Shown here: one piece after another, positions 43,931-52,929 of the stretch | Layout of the letters: each line of letters begins with the position of its first letter | How positions within the stretch are numbered: position 1 is the first letter of the stretch | Assembly (NCBI RefSeq): GCF_024359545.1 | Contig: NZ_JAKQZG010000002.1 | Coordinates: 372,001 to 436,000 of the forward strand | Reading direction: 5' to 3' | From: Jiella marina | GTDB taxonomy: Bacteria; Pseudomonadota; Alphaproteobacteria; Rhizobiales; Rhizobiaceae | Length of the DNA: 64,000 nucleotides | Translations under genes and position numbers: made by a program | The notes under the pieces: model-generated | Databases searched by the model: none | What the model saw: only the letters and a program-made list of their open reading frames with translations | What the model was told of the DNA's origin: nothing

Positions 43931-44641
43931 TCACTCCGTGGAGGCGATCGCCTCCAGGATTGCCGGATCGGGAATGATCAGCCAGCCGTCCTTGAGATCG
44001 ATGATCTGGCGCTTCTGCCACCCCTTGAGGCACCGGTTCACATTCTCCCGCGAACCGCCGATCATGTCGGCGAGTTCGCTCTGGGAGAGCGCGAGCCGCG
44101 TGCCGGAGGGACCGCGGCGGCTGGCCGGCGAATCGATCACCCGAAGAAGCGCTTTGGCCAGACGTTTGGAAATGTCGAGGAAGGCGAGCTCGGCCATGCG
44201 TTCGTCGGAGCGTCGCAGCCGCTTGCACAGGAGTTCGAGCAGTTTCAGCGCCCCTTCCGGGTGGCGCATCAGATTCTGCAGCACGTCGCGGCGGTCGAGC
44301 ACGAGCAGCGTCACATTGGTCATCGCGCGGGCATCTGCCGAGCGCTCCCCGCCGTCGAGCAGCGCGACCTCGCCGAAGACGTCGCCGGCATGGAGATCGG
44401 CGAGGACCACATCGCGGGCGCTTGGCGTCGTGATGCCGATCCGCACCTGACCTTGAACGATCGCCATCATGCTCTGGCCTTCCGACCCGGCCGCGAAGAT
44501 CAGGTCGCCGGACTTGTGCTGGCGCAGATAGGCGTGCGCAGCGAGGTCTTCCTGGGCTTCGGGAGCGAGCGCCTGGAAGATCAGGCATTTCGAAAGCAGC
44601 TTCTGCTTTTCCGGGATTTCGATCCCTTGCGGCGCGTTCAT
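43931..44641 (-). CDS. Crp/Fnr-family transcriptional regulator
   Basis: A 236-residue regulator. AAGGAG lies 9 nt before ATG 44641; the longer open frame lacks such a site. Residues about 20-135 are the cyclic-nucleotide-like sensor barrel, with GDVFGEVALLDGGERSADARA as the phosphate-binding cassette region. The C-terminal winged helix includes LALSQSELADMIGGSRENVNRCLKGW (about 186-211). It lacks the N-terminal cysteine cluster of oxygen-sensing Fnr, so its signal is unknown. It lies upstream of the two small secreted genes and the ACIII-caa3 run on the same strand and could control them. It is divergent from the GGT gene. Confidence 0.85.
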   Translation of the reverse strand: MNAPQGIEIPEKQKLLSKCLIFQALAPEAQEDLAAHAYLRQHKSGDLIFAAGSEGQSMMAIVQGQVRIGITTPSARDVVLADLHAGDVFGEVALLDGGERSADARAMTNVTLLVLDRRDVLQNLMRHPEGALKLLELLCKRLRRSDERMAELAFLDISKRLAKALLRVIDSPASRRGPSGTRLALSQSELADMIGGSRENVNRCLKGWQKRQIIDLKDGWLIIPDPAILEAIASTE

Positions 44642-44798
44642 CGGCTGTCTCTCCTTGGGGCATGAGAGGGGCGGCGCCGATCCTGACGCATTCGGGGGGA
44701 AAAGTCTTCGCCATTTGCCGGCTTCGGCGGTGTCCGACCCGCGCGGTTTCTGCTCTATTGTCTCGTCACACACGCAACCATCGGGCCGGGGGTAAGGC

Positions 44799-46385
44799 AT
44801 GTTGCACAGCGCCAAGGGATTGAACGGCTGCGTCACCGCGCCCCATCTGGCGGCCTCGCTCGCCGGGCGGGATGTGCTTGCGGCAGGTGGCACGGCGATC
44901 GAGGCGATGGTCGCGGCGGCGGCCACCATCGCCGTCACCTATCCCCACATGAACGGGATCGGTGGCGACGGCTTCTGGCTCGTCGAAAGGCCCGGCGAAA
45001 AGCCCGTCGGCATCTCCGCCTGCGGGCGCGCGGCGGGGCTGGCAACGCCGGATTATTATGCCGAGCGCGGCCATGGGGAGGCGATCCCCTCGCGCGGGGC
45101 CCTGGCTGCGCTCACCGTTCCCGGCACGATCTCCGGTTGGGCGAAGGCGCTGGAGATGGTGGCGCCCGAGCGGCGCCTGCCGCTTTCGGATCTCCTCGCA
45201 CCGGCCATCAGCTACGCCCGCGACGGAATTGTCGTGACGGGCAACCAGACCGACTGCACGAAAGCCAAGAGCGACGGGCTCAAGGACGTCCCGGGCTTCG
45301 CCGGGATCTTCCTGCCCGGCGGCGCCCCGCCCGAGGAGGGCAGCGTTCTGAAGCAGGGAGCTCTCGCGAGGACCTTCGAGGCCCTGGTCGCGGAAGGCCT
45401 CGACAGCTTCTATCGCGGCAGTCTCGCCGAGACCCATGCGCTCTTCTTCGAGGAGACCGGCTCGCCGCTCCGGCTTTCCGATTTCCGCATGTACGAGGCC
45501 GAGATCGTCGAGCCCCTGTCTGTGGACTTGTCGGTCGGCACGGTCTTCAACATGCCGCCGCCGACGCAAGGAGTCTCGTCCCTGATGATCCTGGCACTGT
45601 TCGACCGGCTGAAGGTCGAAACCGGCGAAGGCTTCGACCATCTGCACGGGCTGATCGAGGCGACCAAACAGGCCTTCATCCGCCGCAATGCCGAACTGGG
45701 CGACCCGGACTTCATGGATCCCCCCGCGATGGATTGGCTGGCGAACAAGGCTTTGGCGCCCCTTCTCGACCGGATCGACCGCAGACAGGCGCTCACCTGG
45801 CCCCACGAGGCGATGGCCGGCGATACGATCTGGATGGGCGCGGCCGATCGTGACGGAACCGTCGTCAGTTTCATCCAGAGCGTCTTCTGGGAATTCGGAT
45901 CGGGACTCACCTGCCCCGAGACGGGCGTCGTCTTCCAGAACCGCGGCGCGGGATTCTCGCTCGGGCCCGGGCCGAACCAGCTCGGTCCCTTCCGTCGGCC
46001 TTTCCACACGCTGAACCCGGCGCTCGCCCATCTCGAGGACGGCCGCGTCATGGCCTATGGCACCATGGGCGGCGAGGGCCAGCCCCAGACCCAGGCGGCG
46101 ATCTTCTCGCGCTATTCCTTCTACGGCCAGGGCCTCCAACAGGCGGTGACCGCGCCGCGCTGGCTGCTCGGCAAGACCTGGGGCGATGCGACCACGACCC
46201 TCAAGCTCGAAGACCGCTTCCCCGGCGCGCTGATCGACGATCTGCGCGCTGGCGGCCACCAGGTCGAGATGATCGCCCCCTTTTCCGATCTTGCCGGTCA
46301 TGCCGGCGCTGTCGTCCGGCACCCCTCGGGCGTGATCGAAGGCGCCTCCGATCCTCGCGCCGATGGGGCGGCGCTGGCGTTTTGA
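44799..46385 (+). CDS. Gamma-glutamyltransferase family protein
   Basis: A 528-residue Ntn-hydrolase-type protein. It begins with the family opening APHLAASLAGRDVLAAGGTAIEAMVAAAA and MNGIGGDGFWLV (about 52-63). The autoprocessing nucleophile is Thr343 in AGDTIWMGAADRDGTVVS, aligning with the DTTH motif of GGT. FHTLNPALAHLEDGRVMAYGTMGG follows in the small subunit. There is no signal peptide, so it is cytoplasmic, unlike classic GGT; such members act on unusual gamma-glutamyl or acyl-amide compounds. The substrate is not known. Divergent from the Crp/Fnr gene. Confidence 0.8.
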   Translation: MLHSAKGLNGCVTAPHLAASLAGRDVLAAGGTAIEAMVAAAATIAVTYPHMNGIGGDGFWLVERPGEKPVGISACGRAAGLATPDYYAERGHGEAIPSRGALAALTVPGTISGWAKALEMVAPERRLPLSDLLAPAISYARDGIVVTGNQTDCTKAKSDGLKDVPGFAGIFLPGGAPPEEGSVLKQGALARTFEALVAEGLDSFYRGSLAETHALFFEETGSPLRLSDFRMYEAEIVEPLSVDLSVGTVFNMPPPTQGVSSLMILALFDRLKVETGEGFDHLHGLIEATKQAFIRRNAELGDPDFMDPPAMDWLANKALAPLLDRIDRRQALTWPHEAMAGDTIWMGAADRDGTVVSFIQSVFWEFGSGLTCPETGVVFQNRGAGFSLGPGPNQLGPFRRPFHTLNPALAHLEDGRVMAYGTMGGEGQPQTQAAIFSRYSFYGQGLQQAVTAPRWLLGKTWGDATTTLKLEDRFPGALIDDLRAGGHQVEMIAPFSDLAGHAGAVVRHPSGVIEGASDPRADGAALAF

Positions 46386-46497
46386 ACGGCCGGAAACGAA
46401 CGAGTTCGGTGCGCCACCTGCCGATTGGCCCCGAGTGAGCGAAATCCCCGCATTCTCTCGGGCACGAACCGCGTCACAGGATTGACTCGCTCAACGC

Positions 46498-46631
46498 GTC
46501 GTCATCCTCGGGCTCGTCCCGAGGATCTACTGCCGGTCACGCACCAGAAGCCTCGCCAAGTGTCCTTCCTCGCATGGAGTGCCGTGGGATCACCGCCGGT
46601 AGATCCTCGGGACGAGCCCGAGGATGACGAC
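46498..46631. repeat. Intergenic repeat with 33-bp perfect inverted arms
   Basis: Arms 46498-46530 and 46599-46631 are exact reverse complements with core CATCCTCGGGCTCGTCCCGA; the inner flanks also nearly pair. It lies in the 402-nt gap between the GGT-like gene and the symporter gene. Its sequence is unrelated to the 18587 repeat. The arm itself is partly self-complementary (CCTCGGGCTCGTCCCGAGG), a feature of dispersed palindromic elements. Confidence 0.75.
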
Positions 46632-46675
46632 GTCGAGGGGTAGGGACCTGAAAGATCGGCCGTTTGTGTAGCGCA

Positions 46676-46722
46676 CCTCATCCCCCTTGCGGGGGAGATG
46701 CCCGGCAGGGCAGAGGGGGGTG
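46676..46722. repeat. Partial copy of the 18587 repeat family
   Basis: ATCCCCCTTGCGGGGGAGAT is a hairpin, followed by GCCCGGCAGGGCAGAGGGGG. The stretch GGGGGAGATGCCCGGCAGGGCAGAGG matches GGGGGAGATGCCGGCAGGCAGAGG at 18616 with two single-base indels. It sits 66 nt before the symporter start. Confidence 0.6.
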
Positions 46723-46787
46723 AGAGCGCCAAGGCGATGAGAATGGCCCGCCAGCAACATATGGCCGCAACGTATGGAGAATCCGCA

Positions 46788-47807
46788 ATGCGGCTTGTGA
46801 CGATCGACAAGTTCGTGGTGGGTCTGGCACTGGCCGTCATTCTCGCCATCCTTTGGCCCGAGGGCGGGCGCACAGGCGGGCTGCTGCATTGGGAGTATGT
46901 GACGACCTACGGCATTTGCGGGGTCTTCTTCCTCTACGGCCTGACGCTCGCGCCGGAGCGCATGCGTGAGGGGTTGACCAAGTGGAAGGCCCATATCGCC
47001 GTGGTGCTGGCGACCTTCGGCCTGTTTCCGGCCGTTGTGTTGGCGGGCGAGGCACTGGCGCCGGATCTCCTGCCGCAGGCGGCCGATATCGGCTTCTTCT
47101 ATGTCGCGGCGCTTCCTTCGACGGTCTCCTCGGCGGTCGCGATGGTCTCGCTGGCGCGGGGCGACGTGCCGGTGGCGATCTTCAACGCGACGCTTTCGAG
47201 CCTTCTGGGCGTCTTCGTCACGCCGGCGCTGATGGCCTGGTATCTCCAGTCGAGCGGGGCGCCGGTGCCGCTTCTGCCGACGATCATGAAGGTCGTGCTG
47301 CTGGTGCTCTTGCCGATCGTCGTCGGGCAGGTGGCGCGGCGCTGGCTCGGTGGCTGGGCGAAACGGCACTCGCGCTTCGTCAAGCTCGCCGATCGGGGCA
47401 TCATCCTGGCGATCGTCTATGGCGCCTTCTCCAACTCCATGGCCGAAGGCGTGTGGAGCGAGCACGACCCGCTGGTGGTGGTGGAGATCGCGATCGGGGC
47501 GATCCTGCTTTTCGTCGCGGTCTACGGGCTGACCGTTCTGATGGCGCGGGCCCAGCGCATGCCGCGCGCCGAGCGGATCGCCGTTCAGTTCTGCGGCTCG
47601 AAGAAGTCGCTGGCCACCGGCGTGCCGCTCGCCCCGGTGATCTTCGCCGGTCGCGGCGATATCGGTCTGATCATCCTGCCGATCATGCTGTTTCACTTCT
47701 TCCAGCTTCTGATCGTCAGCTTCCTGGCCGCGCGGCTGGCCCGGGAAAAGGAGGCGGGGTCTTCCGACAGAAAAGGCCCCGGCGCGGGCGCCGGGGCCGA
47801 GGCATGA
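46788..47807 (+). CDS. Bile acid:sodium symporter (SBF-like) family transporter
   Basis: A 339-residue inner-membrane protein. ATG 46788 has GGAG eight bases upstream; the open frame extends 30 codons further without one. About nine or ten hydrophobic segments are seen, from FVVGLALAVILAILWPEGG (about 8-26) to FHFFQLLIVSFLAARLA. The family marks are the proline-containing ALPSTVSSAVAMVSLARGDVPVAIFNATLSSLLGVFVTP (about 107-145) and SKKSLATGVPLAPVIF (about 270-285). This SBF-like branch (PSE-type, DUF4137) transports unknown organic anions. The C-terminal tail codons also encode a terminator for the opposite strand. Confidence 0.8.
   Translation: MRLVTIDKFVVGLALAVILAILWPEGGRTGGLLHWEYVTTYGICGVFFLYGLTLAPERMREGLTKWKAHIAVVLATFGLFPAVVLAGEALAPDLLPQAADIGFFYVAALPSTVSSAVAMVSLARGDVPVAIFNATLSSLLGVFVTPALMAWYLQSSGAPVPLLPTIMKVVLLVLLPIVVGQVARRWLGGWAKRHSRFVKLADRGIILAIVYGAFSNSMAEGVWSEHDPLVVVEIAIGAILLFVAVYGLTVLMARAQRMPRAERIAVQFCGSKKSLATGVPLAPVIFAGRGDIGLIILPIMLFHFFQLLIVSFLAARLAREKEAGSSDRKGPGAGAGAEA
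47771..47798 (-). terminator. Minus-strand terminator embedded in the symporter's last codons
   Basis: GGCCCCGGCGC-GG-GCGCCGGGGCC (47775-47798), an 11-bp perfect stem, followed on the minus strand by TTTT. It lies 32 nt past the stop of the operon ending at 47830 and inside the convergent symporter gene. Confidence 0.75.
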
Positions 47808-47829
47808 TGGCGAGTGGTCCGAGCGTCGA

Positions 47830-48618
47830 TCAGGCGAAGACGTCGGCGAGATCGGAGAAGCCGACTCCGTCCTTGATCTCGCGCAGCCGGGCATAGGCGA
47901 CCGCCACCGCGACCGACGCGATGGCCGCGGTGATGCCGCCGGCAACACCCTGCAGGACCAGGAAGACCATCGGCATGTCGGCAGCGACCAGCGCGCCCAG
48001 GATGCCGATGGCGAAGCTCGCGGCGTAGAAGATCAGATAGATGACGATCATGAAGCCTATGATCGGCCAGCGGTATTCCTTGGTCAGCTGGGCGCTGCGC
48101 TTCAGGGCACCGAAGCCCGCACCCTCGACCATGATCGCCGGAACGATCACCGAGAAGACGCCGAGCAGCCAGATGCCGGGAATGACGAGCAGCGCGAATC
48201 CGACGCCGATCAGGAGCCAGGCGACGATGGCGGTTCCGATCAGCGGCAGGAGGTTCTTGAACGCTGCGCCCACATAGGAGCCGACGCCTGCCGAGCGGCC
48301 CGCCTTGGCGTCGTAGGCAGCGGCTACCAGCATGCCGGTCATGATGGAGTAGAGAAGCAGCGGCACGAGGACCGCAGCGACCATGAACAGGACCGGGTTC
48401 TGGGCCACGAGCTGGGCGTTCGGATCCTGAGCGGTCGGGTCGAAGGCGGTCGGGCCGAGGATCAAGAAGTTCGGCAACTGCATCAACAGGCCGACGGCGA
48501 TGCCGATCACGGCAAAGACGCCGAAGCGGCTGAAGAAGATCGAAAAGGTCTCGCCGATCCGGCTGCCGACGCCGAAGCTCGGCTTCGGCATGGCGGTGCT
48601 TGCGTCAATCGCTGTCAT
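47830..48618 (-). CDS. Multi-pass membrane protein, last gene of the MoxR/DUF58 operon
   Basis: A 262-residue protein with five to six hydrophobic segments (about 30-50, 75-100, 125-150, 150-172, 188-212, 215-240). The pattern FKNLLPLIGTAIVAWLLIGVG-FALLVIPGIWLLGVFSVIVPAIMVEG followed by GALKRSAQLTKEYRWPIIG resembles the membrane domain seen with glycerophosphodiester phosphodiesterases (YciC/UPF0259-like). No enzymatic residues are seen. It overlaps the RDD gene (ATGA), so it belongs to the operon starting at 54987, which ends here at the terminator. Confidence 0.7.
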   Translation of the reverse strand: MTAIDASTAMPKPSFGVGSRIGETFSIFFSRFGVFAVIGIAVGLLMQLPNFLILGPTAFDPTAQDPNAQLVAQNPVLFMVAAVLVPLLLYSIMTGMLVAAAYDAKAGRSAGVGSYVGAAFKNLLPLIGTAIVAWLLIGVGFALLVIPGIWLLGVFSVIVPAIMVEGAGFGALKRSAQLTKEYRWPIIGFMIVIYLIFYAASFAIGILGALVAADMPMVFLVLQGVAGGITAAIASVAVAVAYARLREIKDGVGFSDLADVFA

Positions 48619-49613
48619 GGTCTCGTCCCTTTCTCCTGTGTGGGGGCGCTTGCGGTGGTGTGGGAGGCTGCATCAATTCGGGGCGTGTCGTCCTCCCGGT
48701 GGAACTTGTCGGCGCGGGCTTCGCCCATCAGCTTCTTCTGTTCGAGATAGCTGCGCTGGGCGACGTAGAAGCTCTGGAGGAAGGCCTCCTCCTCGGCCGG
48801 GGAAACCGTCTCCTCATAGCCGATCTTGGCCCGGATGCTCTGGCCGATCTTGGCGAGACCGGCATAGCGTTCCGGGCCCGGGCGCGATGCCTCGCCGCCG
48901 CGCAAGAGACGCTCCAGGACCTGGAGTTCGTAGGCACCATAGAGATCGAGCTGGGCGCTGGAAAACACGAAGCGCTCGCGCGCGGTCGCGTCCGCCTGCC
49001 CGGCGACATCGGCGAGGAGCAGGGGTTTCGGGGTCAGGACAACGGCGGTGTCGGCGATCAGATCGCCGATCCGCTGATTGGCCTTGTTGCGGATGGGGAC
49101 CGCGAAGACGAAGACGAGCCAGGCGAGCATCGCCACGACGAACCATGGCGAGGCGCCCTGTCCGGTCATGAGAAACGATACCGGCACGAAGACCTCCACC
49201 TCCTTGGTCAGATTGCGCACGACGATCTGATGGGTGGAAAGGCCAGAGCCATCCTTGGAGACGACGCGCAGGCCGAGCATGCGCTTGCCGAAGGTGCGGC
49301 CGTTCATCAAGAGCTCAGTGATGATGTAGTAGGGCGCGCCGATCAGGAGCAGGAGAAAGGCCGAGATCGCCCCGAGCGCGTCGGGGCTCGCGAAGCCGGC
49401 GTAGACGAAGGCGAGAAGGACGAGGACCAGGCCGATCGTGGTGATGACCAGATCGACGAACTGCGCGCCGAAGCGGGCGCCGAGACTGGCGATGTCGAGG
49501 TGAAGCGGCACGCCTTCCGGCGGCGTCAGGGTCAGTCGCTTTCTCCGGTCCTTGACGCGTTGCGGGCGTCCAGCCGTCGCCTGCGCCTTGCGCCGGAGCC
49601 TGAGCGCGGCCAT
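48615..49613 (-). CDS. RDD-family membrane protein
   Basis: A 332-residue protein. The RDD domain (about 40-195) has its N-terminal arginine/aspartate signature in LGARFGAQFVDLVI (about 44-57), then YYIITELLMNGRTFGKRMLGLRVV (about 94-117) and NQRIGDLIADTAVVL. The C-terminal 120 residues are soluble and charged. RDD proteins are small membrane proteins of mixed or unknown function; some are ion transporters. It overlaps the SpoIIM-like gene by one base (TGATG) and the next gene by ATGA. Confidence 0.8.
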   Translation of the reverse strand: MAALRLRRKAQATAGRPQRVKDRRKRLTLTPPEGVPLHLDIASLGARFGAQFVDLVITTIGLVLVLLAFVYAGFASPDALGAISAFLLLLIGAPYYIITELLMNGRTFGKRMLGLRVVSKDGSGLSTHQIVVRNLTKEVEVFVPVSFLMTGQGASPWFVVAMLAWLVFVFAVPIRNKANQRIGDLIADTAVVLTPKPLLLADVAGQADATARERFVFSSAQLDLYGAYELQVLERLLRGGEASRPGPERYAGLAKIGQSIRAKIGYEETVSPAEEEAFLQSFYVAQRSYLEQKKLMGEARADKFHREDDTPRIDAASHTTASAPTQEKGTRP

Positions 49614-50650
49614 CAGTGCGCCACCGCAAGGTTGGGGGATTGCGCCGGAGCGGCGTTTCGCCCGGCGAGAGCGAACCAGGCGAGCCAGAGGAGGCCGATC
49701 CCCCAGCCGATCGCAATCCGCGCCCAGAAATCGGTGACGAGCTGGCGGCCGAAGCCTTCGAGAAGCCCTGCCGCGATCAGCATCAGGGCGGCGACGATCG
49801 CAAGCTTCACCGCGTCGCGGCCGGCATGGCGCAGAGCCGCCCCGCGGGTCCGTCGGCCGGGAAACAGCATCGCATAGCCGAGCGACAGCCCGCCCGCGGT
49901 CGCGATCGCCACCGCCGAAAGCTCGGTCACGCCGTGGATCGACAGCCAGCCGAAGAAGTCGACCCCCAGCCCCTTGGCCGCGTGGATCTCGACGAAGGCT
50001 CCGAGGACTGCGCCATTGTAGAGGATGAGAAGCACGCTCGGCACGCAGAAGACGACGCCGAGCGCGAAGGCGAACAGGCTGACCTTGGTGTTGTGGGAGA
50101 AGAGATAGGCCGCGAAGGCCCCGAGCTGGCCGAGCTGATTGTCGCCCTCGCCATAGATCATCTTCTCCAGCGCCTCGGCGCTGGCGCGGGGCCCGCGACC
50201 ACCGGCCAGATCCCCGGGCACGAAGGCGTAGAACCAGTTGGGATCGTTCTGCGTCAGCAGATAGGCGGCGACGGCGCCGGCCGCCAGCAGGAGATAAGCG
50301 ACCAGGATCGCCCGATACGAACGGCGCACCGCCGCCGGGCCCGAGCGGGTGAAGAAGCGCGAGAACAGCCCGGCGAGGCTTGCGCGCGGCGCGTAGATGA
50401 CGAGATAAGCGCGCGCGCAGAGGCTCTCCAGATAGGTCGCGACGGCCGAATCGAGCGAGATCTCCCGTGCGACGGAGAGCGAGTTGGTCGCCTGGCGGTA
50501 AAGCAGCACGAGGTCGCGCGCGTCGTCGAAGTCGAGCCGCGACAGGCCCAGTGTCTCGGCCCGCTCGACGATCTCGCCGAGGCGCTTCCAGTCGGCCTCG
50601 CGCTCGGCCCTAAAGCGGCTGGAACGGATGAGGTCGGCGCGCTCGCTCAT
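49613..50650 (-). CDS. SpoIIM-like (stage II sporulation protein M family) membrane protein
   Basis: A 345-residue protein. The N-terminal 100 residues are soluble helices (DWKRLGEIVERAETLGLSRL). The membrane part (from about 110) has about six segments with LFSHNTKVSLFAFALGVVFCVPSVLLILYNGAVLGAFVE (about 187-225) and the conserved IHGVTELSAVAIA (about 240-252), the SpoIIM signature. In non-sporulating bacteria this family is found with MoxR, DUF58 and RDD genes, as here. The role is unknown, perhaps in cell-envelope processes. Overlaps DUF58 gene by ATGA. Confidence 0.82.
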   Translation of the reverse strand: MSERADLIRSSRFRAEREADWKRLGEIVERAETLGLSRLDFDDARDLVLLYRQATNSLSVAREISLDSAVATYLESLCARAYLVIYAPRASLAGLFSRFFTRSGPAAVRRSYRAILVAYLLLAAGAVAAYLLTQNDPNWFYAFVPGDLAGGRGPRASAEALEKMIYGEGDNQLGQLGAFAAYLFSHNTKVSLFAFALGVVFCVPSVLLILYNGAVLGAFVEIHAAKGLGVDFFGWLSIHGVTELSAVAIATAGGLSLGYAMLFPGRRTRGAALRHAGRDAVKLAIVAALMLIAAGLLEGFGRQLVTDFWARIAIGWGIGLLWLAWFALAGRNAAPAQSPNLAVAH

Positions 50651-51960
50651 ATCAGTTCCCGGGCCTTGATGGTGAGATAGGTGGAGACGAGCCGGGCGGT
50701 GATGCCGCCGGGGTCGGTGTCGATGACGAAGACGCCGATCCGCGCCAGCCGTTCGAGCACCAGCCGGCGCTCGCGTTCGAGGCCGGCGGCGGCAACCGCC
50801 GCGGCGACGGCGCCGAGATCCTCGGCCGCATGGCGCTGATAGGCGACGATCAGCGGATCGCGGATCGAGACGAAGACGACCACGTGGTGCCGGTTCAGGA
50901 CCTGGACGTTCTCCACCAGAAGCTCGGCCGTGGTGGTGTCGACGAAGTCGGAGAAGACGACGACCAGGCTCCGACGGGAGAGACGCTGGCCGAGATGGGT
51001 CATGGCGAGGGTGTGGTTGGTCTCGATCGCCCGATAGGAGAGTTCGGCGGCGCGGGCGCGCAGCTGGGCGAAGGCGCGGCGCCCGCCGCCGGGCGGCAGG
51101 TAAAGCCGCGGCCGCGCGTCGAAGGCGAAGAGCCCGACCAGATCGCCGCCCTGAATGCCGGCCCAGCCGAGGGCGAGCGCCGAATTGATCATATGGTCGA
51201 TCTTGGCGAGGCCGGCGATCTCCTCGCGCATGAGATGGCCGTTATCAAGGGCGAGCACGATGTTGTGGTTCTTCTCCGCCCGCATCTCCCGGGCGACCAG
51301 CGCCCCGTGCCGGGCCGAGCGCTTGTAGTCGATCGTGCGGCTGTCCATCCCGGCGACGAAGTCTCGAAGCTGGTGGAACTCCGAGCCTTCGCCGCGCGAC
51401 AGGGCGGCGCGCGATCCGAAGGCCTCGGTTGCGATCTGGACGTCGATGTCGCCCGAGGTGATGGCGCGGACGTTGGGCACCACCACGAGCCGCGTCGGGC
51501 AGGGATAGGATGCCACCATGTCCAGAAGTTTCAGCCGGCTGCGGCGCAGGATGGCGACTTCCTCCAGCGCGAAATTTCCCCGGCGCGCGCCAGTGACCTC
51601 GATATCGGCGACGGCCGTCCGGTTCTCGGGCGCAAGCGCGAATTCGGCCGGTCCGTTGAGGCCGAGAGGCCAGGCGAGCCGGGCGAGTGCGGTGCCGGCG
51701 GCCGGCCCGTTCTCGCGGCGGGGGACGAGGCGAAAACGCAGCCCAGCCGTTTCGCCGACGAAGATTTCCCGGGTCGCCGGTGCGTCGAGGGTGAAGCGTT
51801 TCGCGCCCGGGGTCGCCAGAAGATCGAACAGGATCGCGGCGGCCAGAAGCGCCCAGGCGACCGGGATCGTCTCGACCGGCAGGGCCGGGATCGCCACCAC
51901 CGCCAGGGACAGGATGGCGATCACGGTGGCAGTCAGGAGGAGACGTTGCGAAGGGCGCAT
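50647..51960 (-). CDS. DUF58 domain protein
   Basis: A 437-residue protein. Two N-terminal membrane segments (about 8-45) lead into a beta-rich region and then a von Willebrand A-like part. GEGSEFHQLRDFVAGMDSRTIDYKRSARHGALVAREM (about 193-229) contains the DUF58 signature. SLVVVFSDFVDTTTAELL (about 325-342) resembles the VWA metal-binding strand. DUF58 proteins are partners of MoxR AAA ATPases, encoded next downstream-upstream here (13-nt gap). Probably anchored in the inner membrane and assembled or activated by MoxR. Confidence 0.88.
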   Translation of the reverse strand: MRPSQRLLLTATVIAILSLAVVAIPALPVETIPVAWALLAAAILFDLLATPGAKRFTLDAPATREIFVGETAGLRFRLVPRRENGPAAGTALARLAWPLGLNGPAEFALAPENRTAVADIEVTGARRGNFALEEVAILRRSRLKLLDMVASYPCPTRLVVVPNVRAITSGDIDVQIATEAFGSRAALSRGEGSEFHQLRDFVAGMDSRTIDYKRSARHGALVAREMRAEKNHNIVLALDNGHLMREEIAGLAKIDHMINSALALGWAGIQGGDLVGLFAFDARPRLYLPPGGGRRAFAQLRARAAELSYRAIETNHTLAMTHLGQRLSRRSLVVVFSDFVDTTTAELLVENVQVLNRHHVVVFVSIRDPLIVAYQRHAAEDLGAVAAAVAAAGLERERRLVLERLARIGVFVIDTDPGGITARLVSTYLTIKARELI

Positions 51961-51972
51961 GGGCGGCGGGAC

Positions 51973-52929
51973 CTAACGCGGTGCCGGCGTCTGCTCGACG
52001 ATCGAAGCCAGCACCGCGTCCGGGCTGCGGCCTTCGATCTCGGCGGTGGGCGACAGGACGATGCGGTGGCGCATGGCAGGGCCGAACAAGAGCTTGACGT
52101 CGTCGGGAATGGCGTAGTCGCGGCCGTCGAGCGCGGCGCGTGCCCGGACGGCGCCGCAGAGCCCGTCGGCGGCGCGCGTCGAGACGCCGAAGGCGATGTC
52201 GACATCGGCGCGGGTCGCCCGCGACAGGGCAAGCACGTAGCGCAGGATTTCCTCGTCCAGGCGGATGCCGTCGACCACGGCCTGGCCGGCGCGGATCTCC
52301 TCAAGCGCCGCGACCGGTTCGATCGCCGCGCGGCGCGCGTCCTGGTCGAGCGGCTGGCCGGCATGGCGTCTGAGGATCGAAAGCTCCGATTCCTCCTCGG
52401 GGAAATCGATCTGCAGCTTGAACAGGAAGCGGTCGAGCTGGGCTTCGGGCAGGGGATAGGTGCCCTGCTGCTCGATCGGGTTCTGGGTCGCGACGACGAA
52501 GAAGACGTCGCCCACCGAATGATCGGTGCCGTCGATCGTCACCCGCCGCTCGTTCATCACCTGCAGGAGCGCCGCCTGGGTCTTGGGCGGGGCTCGGTTG
52601 ATCTCGTCGGACAAGAGGATGTCGGTGAAGATCGGGCCCTTCACCAGCTCGAAGCGGCGGGCGCCGAAATCGTAGATGTTCGAGCCGATCACGTCGCCCG
52701 GCATCAGGTCCGGGGTGAACTGGATGCGCTTGAAGTCCAGCGACAGGGCCGAGGCGAGGCTCTGGGCGAGCAGCGTCTTGGCGGTGCCCGGCGGCCCTTC
52801 GAGCAGGCAGTGACCGCGGGCGAACAGCGAGACCAGAAGAAGCTCGACGATTGCCGCCTGGCCCTGCACCGCCTTTTCGATCTCAGCGGCGATCCTGTCG
52901 CGCAGGGCCCGCAAGCCGTCCAAATTCAT
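51973..52929 (-). CDS. MoxR-family AAA+ ATPase
   Basis: A 318-residue ATPase with Walker A LEGPPGTAKT (about 43-52), Walker B ILLSDEINRAPPKTQAALLQVM (about 104-125), sensor 1 VVATQNPIEQQGTYPLPEAQLDRF with its arginine finger, and sensor 2 region SPDAVLAS. These chaperone-like ATPases activate DUF58/VWA partner proteins. The start lies within the 3' end of the DUF4350 gene (47-nt overlap). It precedes the DUF58 gene by 12 nt. Confidence 0.9.
   Translation of the reverse strand: MNLDGLRALRDRIAAEIEKAVQGQAAIVELLLVSLFARGHCLLEGPPGTAKTLLAQSLASALSLDFKRIQFTPDLMPGDVIGSNIYDFGARRFELVKGPIFTDILLSDEINRAPPKTQAALLQVMNERRVTIDGTDHSVGDVFFVVATQNPIEQQGTYPLPEAQLDRFLFKLQIDFPEEESELSILRRHAGQPLDQDARRAAIEPVAALEEIRAGQAVVDGIRLDEEILRYVLALSRATRADVDIAFGVSTRAADGLCGAVRARAALDGRDYAIPDDVKLLFGPAMRHRIVLSPTAEIEGRSPDAVLASIVEQTPAPR

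Noticed and set aside
46676-46722. Hairpin considered as the terminator of the GGT-like gene
   Set aside because: It is almost 300 nt past the stop and matches the dispersed repeat at 18587, so it is better explained as a repeat.
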